DNA of 64,000 nucleotides from Epinephelus fuscoguttatus (taxonomy: Eukaryota; Chordata; Actinopteri; Perciformes; Serranidae), in NCBI RefSeq assembly GCF_011397635.1, contig NC_064756.1, positions 20,762,907-20,826,906 on the forward strand, in the 5' to 3' direction. Shown here piece by piece: positions 1-10,200 of this stretch; the stretch's first letter is position 1, and every line of letters starts with the position of its first letter. The notes under the pieces were generated by a model. It ran no database searches, was not told the DNA's origin, and saw only the letters and a list, made by a program, of their open reading frames with translations. The position numbers and the translations under genes were made by a program.

Positions 1-1148
1 ACAAGCATTCTGCACGTTGTGTCTATGGTGAGAATAGGAGCTCATACATCATCCACACTCGTCCTTAACACAGGTGCGCCGCAGGGCTGTGTGCTCAGCC
101 CGACCCTTTTCACCATCTTCACACACGACTGCACCCCCATCCATGCCTCCAACACCCTTGTCAAATTCGCCGACGACACCACTGTAGTGGGCCTCATATC
201 AGACAATAATGAGACTCACTACAGAGAGGAGATCCACCACCTGGCCCGGTGGTGCTCGGACAACAACCTGGTCCTGAACACTGCCAAGACAAAAGAGGTC
301 ATTGTAGACTACAGGACGACCAGAAGAACAACACACGCTCCCCTACTCATACAGGGGGAGGTAGTGGAGCGTGTGGACAACATCAAGTTCCTGGGAATCC
401 ACATCACAGCTGACCTCACCTGGGCTCTGAACACCACGCACTTAGTAAAGAAGGCTCAGCAAAGACTCTTCTTTCTGAGAAAGCTCAGGAAGGCCGGACT
501 CCCCTCTAGGCTAATGACAAACTTTTACAGAAGCACCATCGAGAGCATCCTCTGTCTTGGCATGACCGTTTGGTACAGCAGCTGCACGGCACAAGACAGA
601 AAGGACTTGGCCCGGGTGGTAAGAACAGCCCAGAGGATTGTGGGAAGTCCTCTCCCAGACCTGGACTTGGTGTACGCTGGCCGCCTCCAGAGGAAGGCCA
701 GCAGCATTGCCACAGATCCCACCCACCCGGGTCACGGACTGTTCTCTCCCCTGCCCTCCTCCCGGAGGTACAGGGCCCTCAAAGCAAGGACAAACAGACT
801 GAGGAACAGCTTTTTCCCCAGGGCTGTGGCCTCCATCAACCCCTCTGCACTCACATACACACCAGCCCCAAACTGTGGAACTGACCTTTGCACTTTGAAC
901 TGCACCGTTGCACTTTACCTCACCTTGCTGCTGTTTTTACACTGCCTGCTGCCTCTTCTATTGAAGTTTTTATACTGCTGCTATATCTCTCACGCACTTT
1001 GTTTTTATACCTTACTGACGTCTTTTTATATTTATATTTATATACTGTCTGTCCTTTTTATTGTGTTGTTATCTTGCCGAGGGTACTACACGTAATTTCG
1101 TTGTGCAATGTACAATGACAATAAAGTCTTCTATTCTATTCTATTCTT
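1..1148 (+). mobile_element. 3' part of an L2/jockey-type LINE (reverse transcriptase C-terminal half and 3' tail)
   Basis: An open frame from 19 reads through the later part of a non-LTR reverse transcriptase. It has the A-P-Q-G-C-V-L-S-P block at residues 20-28, the catalytic F-A-D-D box at residues 50-53, and then the K-F-L-G-I thumb-side motif and an R-R-Y-R-A-L-K-A-R-T-N-R-L segment typical of the end of fish L2/Rex1-like proteins. Past about base 860 the frame runs into a T-rich 3' UTR. This ends with an ACAATAAAG signal and a short TTCTA repeat at 1126-1148, the usual 3' end of this class. The 5' part lies outside the window. The frame is open over about 280 residues, so the copy is fairly young. 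L2 versus Rex1 was not resolved. Confidence 0.85.
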
Positions 1149-1346
1149 CTATATGGAGCAGCTCCAGACTTTATACAATGACATCACAAGTTTGAGACTT
1201 CCCTCTGTGGTTTCTGGCTTTGAGAGAGAGCAGCTCATGTTCACAAATATTGATCAAACTTTCCCGGGCCATGGACATAACATATTGGCATTCCTAATTT
1301 AGGAAGTGTTCCCCTTTAATAACTTTAAAATGTTAATAATAAAAAC

Positions 1347-1753
1347 CTTGTAGCTCTGGGCAGACAGTCCTCAGCTCTTCAGTCAGCCAGGTGAGCAGCG
1401 GACAGGGCAGCTCGTCACAGTTACACCTGGAGAGGCAGGAGCTGCCCGGGTACCTGAGCAGGAAGTAAAGACGACAGGTGAAATTATTACCTGCCGCAGG
1501 TCGGCAACTATCTAAATACACCGGAGAGGCCTGAATATTGATACTACATTAAAGGTAAACTAGAGAATGGAGTGCTCATATATCACAGCTAGCTAACCTG
1601 TGTTATACTGTGCCGAAGATTAGCTTTAAACGGACTGCTAACATTAGAGCCATATTTTATAACAGAAAATAAAGGCAACTACGCAGCAAACAAGACAGCA
1701 GTTACTCACCCTAAAGATTTAATGGCGGACACGGTCCCTGAGCTCCTCTCCAT
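1347..1753 (-). CDS. First two coding exons of a FAM98-like gene (partial, runs off the left edge)
   Basis: On the minus strand ATG at 1753-1751 opens a 44-base exon ending at 1710 before a consensus donor (GTGAGTAAC). After a 256-base intron with a good acceptor (pyrimidines, then CAG at 1456-1454) exon 2 runs 1453-1347. The joined reading is about 49 residues: an MERSS start, then I-K-S-L-G-Y-P-G, then C-P-L-L-T-W-L-T-E-E-L-R and C-P-E-L. The order L-G-Y-x-G, a Cys-rich gap, x-L-x-x-W-L-x-x-E-L-R, C-x-L-E matches my memory of FAM98A/B/C N-termini, which are subunits of tRNA-ligase/RNA-helicase-associated complexes. The exon 2 donor (CAAG then GTTTTT) is weak, and without splicing a stop follows in four codons, so a decayed or truncated copy is possible. 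Later exons would lie left of the window. Confidence 0.45.
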
Positions 1754-2412
1754 TGTCACAATAACGATATTAGTCTGTTACAGTAAGAAAGCTGTACCCA
1801 ACTCATGAAAGTTCAAGCGCATTTTAACTGGCTCTTCCTCTTTTTACAGTGTTTAATGGCAGGGCAGGTCACATGCCGCCACCTGCTGGCCGGAGTGTGT
1901 ACTGCATGTATAACAATTTAATAAAAATAATTCACGCAACGATGAGCTGTAAAAGACATACATGAATAAATCAATGCATTTTAACTAAATAGAAAAATTA
2001 CCAAAAAAAAAAAATATGAGCAAATCATGTAGGAAAATATATAGAGATGAAAAGAACAGGGGCTTTATACAAAAATGCTTTACACTGGCATCTATTTAAA
2101 AAAGTATAAACAAAAAATATGAAATCATAACAACAAAACATAAAAAAATATACTGAATACAGAACGGTACAATTAGTATAATTCAATTTAGATAAAAAAT
2201 AAAATATTTAATCAAAGAATGATAGGTCATTAATCAGTGACATTTCTGTAACATCATATTGAGCTCACATAGCCTACCCACATACAAGTGCAATGCTGAA
2301 TCAATGGGTATTCATTTAAATAATTATTATTTTGTTATAATTTATAACAATAATTGATATGGTATTATACCATAGAAATTGCTATCTATAACACAATCTT
2401 AAGCCATTTATT

Positions 2413-2414
<2 letters not shown>
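1754..2414. other. Non-coding stretch upstream of the FAM98-like start
   Basis: No open frame of interest and no motif I can name. The sequence shifts from mixed composition near the presumed minus-strand promoter (1754-1930) to very AT-rich DNA with A-runs. Confidence 0.5.
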
Positions 2415-2457
<43 letters not shown>

Positions 2458-2500
2458 CTTTATTTATACAACACCTTTTAAAACATTCACAGAAAAAAAA
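2415..2500 (-). repeat. TAA microsatellite joined to a LINE/SINE-type 3' tail
   Basis: About fourteen TAA units (2415-2456) run directly into AAACTTTATTTATACAACACC. Read on the minus strand this is the ending GGTGTTGTATAAATAAAGTT followed by a TTA repeat, a standard 3' terminus of fish L2-like retroposons. No coding part is attached, so it is a severely 5'-truncated copy. Confidence 0.6.
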
Positions 2501-3036
2501 TAAAAAGGAATAAAGCACCCAAAAATAAAATATAAAATTAAAACAATAATAACAAAGCAAGACATGTTGGAAATGAAATCACTGTGCTCAAATGGAAAGC
2601 ATTTCTTGAAATAAAATAAAATAGAATAAAATAAAATAAAACCAATATTTTACATTCAAAGATGTCACTGATTCTGCAAGTATGAGATTAAAAGAAAAGT
2701 TTTGCATTATTTTTTTTTATTTTACACTATTTTCTAAAGCTGAAACTGTGCAGGGTAAGTATAGTATGTGACAGTAGCCTAACTTTCCTGTATTTCCAAC
2801 ATAATACTATTAATATTGCCATTTTCTCTGACTCCACCTCGGCCTCTTCTTGACAAGAAACTTTCTCCCTTGACTTATAAAAAAATTGTGATACTGACAT
2901 AACATGCTTCACAGTATCTATCCCTCCAGTAGAGGAACGCAGTGATGGCTTTTACATTTCTGTCCACCAGGAGCCACTAGAGGTCCGTTGCAGCTGCCTT
3001 CAAGGGTGCAAAGTAAAACTATATAGTGTCACTCAC
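2501..3036. other. AT-rich non-coding stretch
   Basis: A/T-rich DNA with ATAAAATA-type simple sequence at 2610-2645. No exon with matching splice sites and no recognisable repeat. Confidence 0.4.
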
Positions 3037-3216
3037 CATGTTCTGGCTCTGCTGCATTATCCTCTTCACCTTCTTTATGATCAGTGCCTGTAATATTTAT
3101 GTACCTTTTACTCATGCGGCATAATTTGACACACTCAGCACTCTCAACACCATTAGAGGTGTTGCTGATGCAGGCGGTGCAGCTAATGTTTGCTCCAGTG
3201 GAGCTGGCTGTGCACA
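3037..3216 (-). other. Candidate unrecognised minus-strand exon (phase 1-1)
   Basis: On the minus strand an open segment is bracketed by an acceptor (ACACTGTCAG, ending at 3217) and a consensus donor (CATG then GTGAGT, intron from 3036). Its 180 bases leave two bases, 59 codons and one base, so it is a symmetric phase 1 exon. The 59 codons hold five cysteines, including S-C-T-A-C and E-C-V-K-L-C, three N-x-S/T sites and an acidic end. I do not recognise the family, see no partner exon and cannot exclude chance. Confidence 0.2.
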
Positions 3217-3253
3217 CTGACAGTGTTATATACAGTATTACAGTTGTCAGCAA

Positions 3254-5341
3254 GCACTAACAAGACATCTTTGATTTAAAACGTCACAGAGGCTTTTACA
3301 GTTGTCAGTTCTGCCCGGGCACAACTTTAAGTCTATTCCTTTTTTATATTTCATACAGAGGCTCTCACAGCAGAAAACCTTGAACTTCTGTGTTTCCATC
3401 ACTGTTAGAGCAAAGTGGGATACTCCTCAGCGGCGTGACTCATGTGGTCTCCTCTGTGTGTGCAGCTTTACCACGTGTCACACTCACGTCACAAGCAGCC
3501 TGTAAATTGAACAGGGTCAATGAAGACAGTGGCTGAATATGTCCTTCTACGTTTGCTGCCATATGTACAGAAGCTGTGCCGCCCTCGACAACAAAAGCTC
3601 TGCCATGCGTCAGGATGCTGCATCTTTTATTCCCCCGACACTGCCCACTGCTCCATGAAACCTTGTGGGGGCTGACCTTTGACCTGTGGCACGCAGTCAG
3701 ACAATACAGGCAGACACTCCCCTCATGCGTGGACTTGTTGAGCACTTGTTAGGCGGATGAATCACTGGCAGTCAGATTCTTTGGTTTTCTTCAAAAAAAA
3801 TCCTGCAGGCCTGAATATAATATACTCTGGACATCCAAAATGTGCAGTGCAGTGCAGATCATGCAGTGAGCGCAGTGTCCGAAATAAATTAAAAATTAAA
3901 AAGATCATACATCGTGAAAGTTTCTCATTAGACAAGTTTTATTAAAGTGTTTTGTACAATGAATAAGGGCTGAGTAGGAGTGGGTGTTATGAAATTTTAT
4001 CACACAATATAATTAATTGAACAATTGGTTGTAAAATCCATTGACAAACTGTTAATGGATAAAATAATCAGACACAATAAATGTACTTATATCATCTCCC
4101 TACACATAGTGTCATATCGCCCATGGGTTATGTCAGGTGGTAAAAAAATTGGTACACTTTGTGTTAAAGAATGAGAACAATCAGACAGAATAGGGCTCAT
4201 ATGGATAAGCAACAGTAAAACAGGCTTTTCAGTGATGCAGGAGACATATGGGATGTTAAACAAAGAGTGTTGTGACGCACTGAGGTGAAAATAAAAACTG
4301 TGTCATAACAAAATATGCAGGATGCATTCATGTTTGTGTAGAGTGGGACGGATGTTACACAGTCAAACAGAAAAATGGAAATGTAGACCTTAAATGGACA
4401 ATGATTATTAATATGATAGGACCATGAGTAATTTCTCCATTTCCTGTGGAAATATGACATCTGTTACACCTGTTACCTAAGACTCATAGTGGGAGAGATG
4501 TAGGTAGTTAAGATGTAGAGAAATCCATAGGTGGATTATGAGACAATGGGCCCCTGAGCAAAAATATGTCAATGGACAAGAATAGTAGGAGGACACACAG
4601 ACTTTGTGGTGGTTGTGTGTCTCTTTGTAGTCATTATGCATCTTTATGTGTGTAGTGACTATTAGGGACAAAAGCTGCTAAGAAGCTGACTAGGCTCTTA
4701 ACTGTGACTCATTCAAAGAAATCCATGCCGACATCCAAAGACGTGTTTCACAATGATTTTTTAAACAAACAACTGGATAACTGAAGCAAAATGAGATGAA
4801 ACAAAATATTACGTGATGTGATTACACTCAACAGAAAATTTCAGAGCCAAAAAGTTACCCTCTTTGTCTAAAAGCCGTCACACCAGTGTATGAACAGGTA
4901 AAATGACGTAAAATCACACCCCTGTGCCAATTACAACTACAATGTGGTTTTTGTGTCTCTGTTATTGTTTTGTGTCTTTTTTTGGTCATTTTTAATAGTT
5001 GTTTTGCCCATTGTTGTAGTTACTATGTGTGTCTTTGCAGTACATTTGCATCTCTTTGTGGTCATTATAAGTCTCTTCCTGGTCAGTTACATGTTAATTT
5101 AACTAACATTTTGCAGGTGATGTCCAGGGGCCCCCAGACGCTTTGGCCCCTGTGCCTGTCAGGCCTGTTCAGTAATCCATCCATGGTGAAATTAAAATGG
5201 AAATGCTTGATTTTTAGGCTGATCTATTCTAATGACTGGACAGTTAGAAATCCATGTGCAATCTCTAATTTATTCTTCCCTCCATTTCGCTTTGTAACCC
5301 CCCCCCCTTCCACAAGACCTCTGGCAGGGACGTAAGAACCC
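3254..5341. other. Intergenic DNA without recognisable genes
   Basis: Only short frames in all directions. The C-rich run at 5300-5308 and several A/T-rich patches are the only visible structure. The part near 4960-5110 reads like decayed repeat, but I cannot assign it. Confidence 0.4.
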
Positions 5342-6510
5342 CAAAATCAAACATACATATTTTTCTTCTTACCTGTAGTGCTATTTATGAATCTAGATTG
5401 TTTTAGTGAGTTGCCGAGTGTTGGAGATATCAGCTGCAGAGATGTCTGACTTCTCTCCAATATAATGGAAGTAGATGTTTTCCTGTAGGAGCTACTTACT
5501 CTCTACCGAACTACATCTTCCAACCGTATCACCGCGCTGAAGGAAGTGTGCATCTACTCATCGACGAAAGGCTTGTGCTTGTTACAATGCGATGATAATT
5601 AGCAACAGTGATATTCTTACGCGAGGGTAAGGGTTACATCCCGTTGCTCATAAGGTGAATCATGTCTTCATGTATAATGTACAATAAAGTGGATAACTGC
5701 TATGTTTGACTTCATTTATTCACTACAACCATTCATTTTTCAGTAACAGCATATTCTGTTGGGGGTTGCAGGGGGGCTGGGGGCTATTGGGTGAGAGGCA
5801 GGGTACACCCTGGACAGGTCGCCAGACTATCACAGAACTGACAAATAGAGACGGACAACCATTTACACTCACATTCACACCTACGCACAATTTAGAGTAA
5901 CCTGCATGACTCTGGACTGTGGGAGGAAACTGGAGTACCCAGAGAAAACCCAAGCTGACATTGTGGGCTCCCCACCCAGGCGTTCAAACCAAAACCCTCC
6001 TGCTGTGAGATGACAATGCTAACCACTGCACCCTTTGCGCTGTAGCAGGGTTCAAAGAACCATTGCATTGCTGGGTTTGTCTTGTGGTAGTGGTGGTGGG
6101 CGGCAGATGAGCATAGGAGCATGTCGTGTAGGCTCCAAGTGGAACGTGGCTGCAGCTATAGGCCTACATGTCTCTAGGAGGACACCATCAATGTCTGCAT
6201 CTTGTACTGTCACAAGCAGGAGCCTCTCATCTATGAGTAGAGGCCACTTCCTTCTGCACAGTGATACAGTTGGTGGGTGTAGTTGGGGTGAGAGAAAATA
6301 GTTCCTACATGAAAATTGCTCACAACAAGGGTCATGATTTCTGGAAAGAGACATTGCTGTTGAGCCGAGTGCCATCTAGTTCCATTATATTGGAGAGAAG
6401 GCAGACATCTTTATGGCCGATATCTTCAACACTCGACAACTCACACCAAAACAATCTAGACTGACAAACAGCACTACAAGTAGGATGGAAAATATGTCAC
6501 TTAGATTTTG
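5342..6510. mobile_element. TTAA-class (Kolobok-like) MITE with long inverted arms
   Basis: The left arm (about 5342-5580) and right arm (about 6215-6510) are reverse complements. For example, GTAGTGCTATTTATGAATCT at 5376-5395 pairs with its complement at about 6455-6475, and TCTCCAATATAATGGAA at 5454-5470 pairs with TTCCATTATATTGGAGA at 6379-6395. The left arm lacks about 100 bases present on the right. The middle contains another interspersed repeat (5757-6045). The same termini occur in the small element at 25583-25668, whose clean TTAA flanks support the class. No transposase is present. Confidence 0.65.
5757..6045. repeat. Teleost interspersed repeat nested inside the inverted-arm element
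   Basis: This contains the phrases GGTACACCCTGGACAGGTCG, CAATTTAGAGTAACC, GACTGTGGGAGGAAACTGGA and GTACCCAGAGAAAACCCA. I recognise these as parts of a very abundant fish retroposon-like repeat. It lies between the arms of the surrounding element, so it inserted later or was captured. Confidence 0.65.
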
Positions 6511-7011
6511 TGATGAACTGTCTTATGTATGTTGTGATGCTAATACTTTTGTACTTTTACTCAAGTAACAGATTATTTTTACTACACTGTGGTACTGCTA
6601 GTTTCACTGTAGTAAATTATCTGAGTAACCCCCCCACTCCCCCACTGACGCATCGCACAGGTGTTTCTATACCACGTGGAATTTTCCCACCATGACACAG
6701 TGAGTCCTGAAGGAGGACAGGTGTCAGTGTGGTTGGTAACAGTTGCTCAGGTGACTGAAGCCACATCCCCCTGGAGACAAACAGTCGTCTGCTGGCGACA
6801 CACGGACCAGCCTACTTTCACTGTGGAGCTCAAACCTCCAGCTTCACACACACCAACACACACACTGATACTCAGAGCAGTAGCAACACTCAGGTGACAT
6901 GGACGGACAAGTCACTCACACATGTGCGGCACAACTTCAACTTGTTTCTGTGTCTTTGTGTATTTAAAATAATATTTATTCAGGTGGTGCGTTTGATTAA
7001 ACTCGGTTATT

Positions 7012-7257
7012 ATGGATCGGCTGGATGAATGGAGCTTCAAGCCCAAGAAAATGGACCTGGAGGAGGATTTCTACTTCGACTACGGCGCGGAGGAAATGAC
7101 TGATTATCAAGACCCCAATGAACTTGTGGCTGCTTTGAAACAAAAGGAGGAAGAGGTTATTTTGGCAGCCCAGCTGGGAAACGCATTGCTCCTGGAAAAC
7201 CGACAGTTGAAAGAGCAGAGCGACAAACTTCATGAACAATACGCAGACAAGCTGGAG
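7012..7257 (+). CDS. BICDL exon 1 (residues 1-82)
   Basis: It starts at the first in-frame ATG in a CGGTTATTATGG context and encodes an acidic N-terminus, then the heptad-rich segment with the CC1 box (A-A-Q-L-G, 52-56). It ends in phase 0 at GAG followed by GTAAGA. Nothing upstream in frame suggests an earlier start. Confidence 0.85.
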
Positions 7258-10200
7258 GTAAGACTCATCCGCCTTTTATTTTAAATATATTGTGTATAAT
7301 GCAAGATTTTTATTGGAAAATGATTTATAAAGATTTGACGACACGGTTGCTGATGATATTTGAAACGGGGGCTGTGAAAATCAAATGTTTCCTCACTGAA
7401 CTAATGTGCGTAAACTCAACAACAACGCCCACAACTCATGTAACTTACACTAGTATCAGACTGCAGAGCAACTTTGGGAACAAAATGAATCCAGAACAGA
7501 AAGTTATACTCAATTTATGTTATCTTTATTCGCATATGGTAAATGTGAAAAAAATACACCTAGTTGGCAGTTACTGTATTATTATATTTCAAAATGATTT
7601 TGTGGGAATCACCAGAAATCACACCCTACCAAACTTAAAGGAATAATGTGTAAGATTTAGGAGCATTTACTGGCATCTAGAGGTGAGGATTGCAGATTAC
7701 AGCCAGCTGAAAAGTCTCCCTGTTAGGATTCCTCAGTGTCCATTTCTTAGGAATTTTTTCCAACAGGAGCCGAAATATCCTCAGAGGTCTCTTCCTCTTC
7801 ACAACAAACAGACCTGGTGAGGTAAACCTATAAAAACTAGGGGTGGGAATCACCAGTGGATCCACGATACGATATTATCACGATACTTATGTCAAGGTAC
7901 AATATTATTGCAATTTTAAATATGTTAATATGCGATTTTCATTCTTTTCATTTCACCTCAGCCATTTTTTGAAGCTGCAAAATGTATCTAGTGGACTGAA
8001 AAAGCAACTGATACTATTACTCTTAAGTATTCTAGTAGGCTACCTAAAGTTTAGTTTGTATTTGTAATATAGATAATGCATAAAATACAAAAAAAAAAAC
8101 TATACTTGGCACTGTGTAACGATACGATATTGCCACTCAAATATATAGCAATACTATGCTGTATTGATTCCCCCCCCCCACCCCTGGTATAAACTTTGAT
8201 CAAAGCAGCATCACATTACAAATCAGTGTTTCACTGATGCTGTTCGGCATGTCAGAGACAGGCTGCTAGCCCAGCACCTAATGTGTGCTCCCCTTTTTTG
8301 TCTGATAACATTAAATCCAGGCGTTCAGGGTTTTTTTACTGGGAGCCGAATTATCCACAGAGGTCTCTTCCTCCCCACAACAAACAGACTTGGTGCTTTA
8401 AACCAATAAAAACACTGAATAAAGCAGCTTCACGTTACAGTTCAGTGTTTCTCCGATGCTGTCCGGTATGTCAGAGACAGGCTGCTAGCCCAGCATCAGC
8501 TAATGTGTGCTCTGATAACTGAAGACCCAGGTGTTCAGGTTTTTTTTACAGGGAGCAGAATTATCCGCAGAGGTCTCTTCCTCTCCACAACAAACAGACT
8601 CGGTGATTCAAACCAGTAAAAACATTGAATGAAGCACTTTCACGCTAAAAATCTGTTGTTGTTTGGCTCATCGCGGAGGGGTTGCTAACTACTAAACAAA
8701 GTCAATGGCCTTATCTAGAGCCACTATTTGTTTTGTCCGCTCTGGGCTATTGTAGAAACATGGTGGTGCAACATGGTGATTTTAGATGGGGACCCGCGCT
8801 TTGTGTAGATATAAACAGCGCATTCAAAGGAAACAATAACACAACAATTCTTATTTTCAGGTGATTATAGACTAAAGAAAACATACTTGTGTTATTATTT
8901 TTCAGTTCATTGTCTGTCTTTAAGTCAGGATTAAATATTAATATGATTTTATATGTTTTGCGATATGCTGAGTATATGAACAATATATATTGTGATATGT
9001 ATCACAGTGTTTGATTTATTACCTTTTTCCAACTGCAAATTACTTACTTTAACAATTTCTATTACAGCAAAATGTGTCTACTGGACCTTTAATTTTGTTG
9101 CAATATTAATAATTTATATATAATTAAAAATTGGGTACTTGGCATCCCTTTTTTGATATAATAATGCCATGCAAAATATTGTGATACTATACTGTATCGA
9201 GTTTTTAAATATTCATTTGTAATGATAGAGAGCAACATGTGATACAATAATGTACAAAACACAAATAATGTGGTGAGAAACAATGTGAACAATTGTAAGC
9301 ATACTGTGTGATCTGCAACAGACTGTACAACATTTAATATAGGCCTACCCAATATACATTGTAAATCAGTGTCAATATAAAGACTGCTTCAAACTTGACA
9401 ACATAAATATTCTGTTTAATAGATATCAATAGAAAAGCACATATGAAAGTGCAGACAGTCAGCAAGGTTTGTTGAAGGAAAAAAATCATTCAGGTCCATT
9501 TCTGTGGCTGATTCAGACGAGTGTTTTGTGAGTTTTATGCACCGCGCAGTGGAGACTGTTCACAACAAGGGTGTGGAATTCTCTCTAAAGTTCAACATTC
9601 AGAAAAAGGTTTCACACTCTTACATCAAGGTCACCCTAAAGCATTGGGCTGTGGGCTGGGCTCATCAAGAGGAGCGGCTAATTAACAATACAACCTGATT
9701 CAATCTGCTCTAATCCCTTCAACACCTCATAGACCGTCCTTGGATGAGAAGTTCAAGAATTAATAGTTTGTCCTGGCACTGAGCAGTTGTCACACAAAGC
9801 AGCAGCTATTTAATCAGTGAAGATGACTGACAAGAATACACACAAAGTTTCCTCCGTGCGATCAGGTTCATGCCTTTGTGTTCTCACTTTACTCTCTTTC
9901 TGTTGTGTTGTTCAGTAACCACAAAAGTATTTCCAGCTCACGAAAAACATCTCTACTGGAATGTTTCTCAGGCTATCTTCACAGGTTGTTAAAGAAATTG
10001 GCAACCTGCTGTCGACGACTCAAACATGTGCGACACTAACTTCTTATGAGACGTCAGCAGTTAATTTGTACATATAACACAAGGAGAGGACTGCAGTTAG
10101 TGTCAGCAGCGAGGCTCATAGATTTACTTGGAGCCTCAAAACGCTCACACACACTGAGCATCTTGAGATGAATTAGTGATGAGAGTCCAAATTTAATACA

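Larger units (their letters stand above)
7639..8885. mobile_element. TTAA-class non-autonomous DNA transposon with internal minisatellite (BICDL intron 1)
   Basis: TTAA (7635-7638) precedes AGGAATAATGTGTAAGATTT. This is a variant of the AGGTCCAGTGTGTAGGATTT terminus seen again at 53434. The body has three copies of a roughly 211-bp unit containing CAGAGGTCTCTTCCTC and CAACAAACAGAC (near 7777, 8358 and 8569). The right end is overwritten by another repeat after about 8885. No transposase frame is present. Confidence 0.6.
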
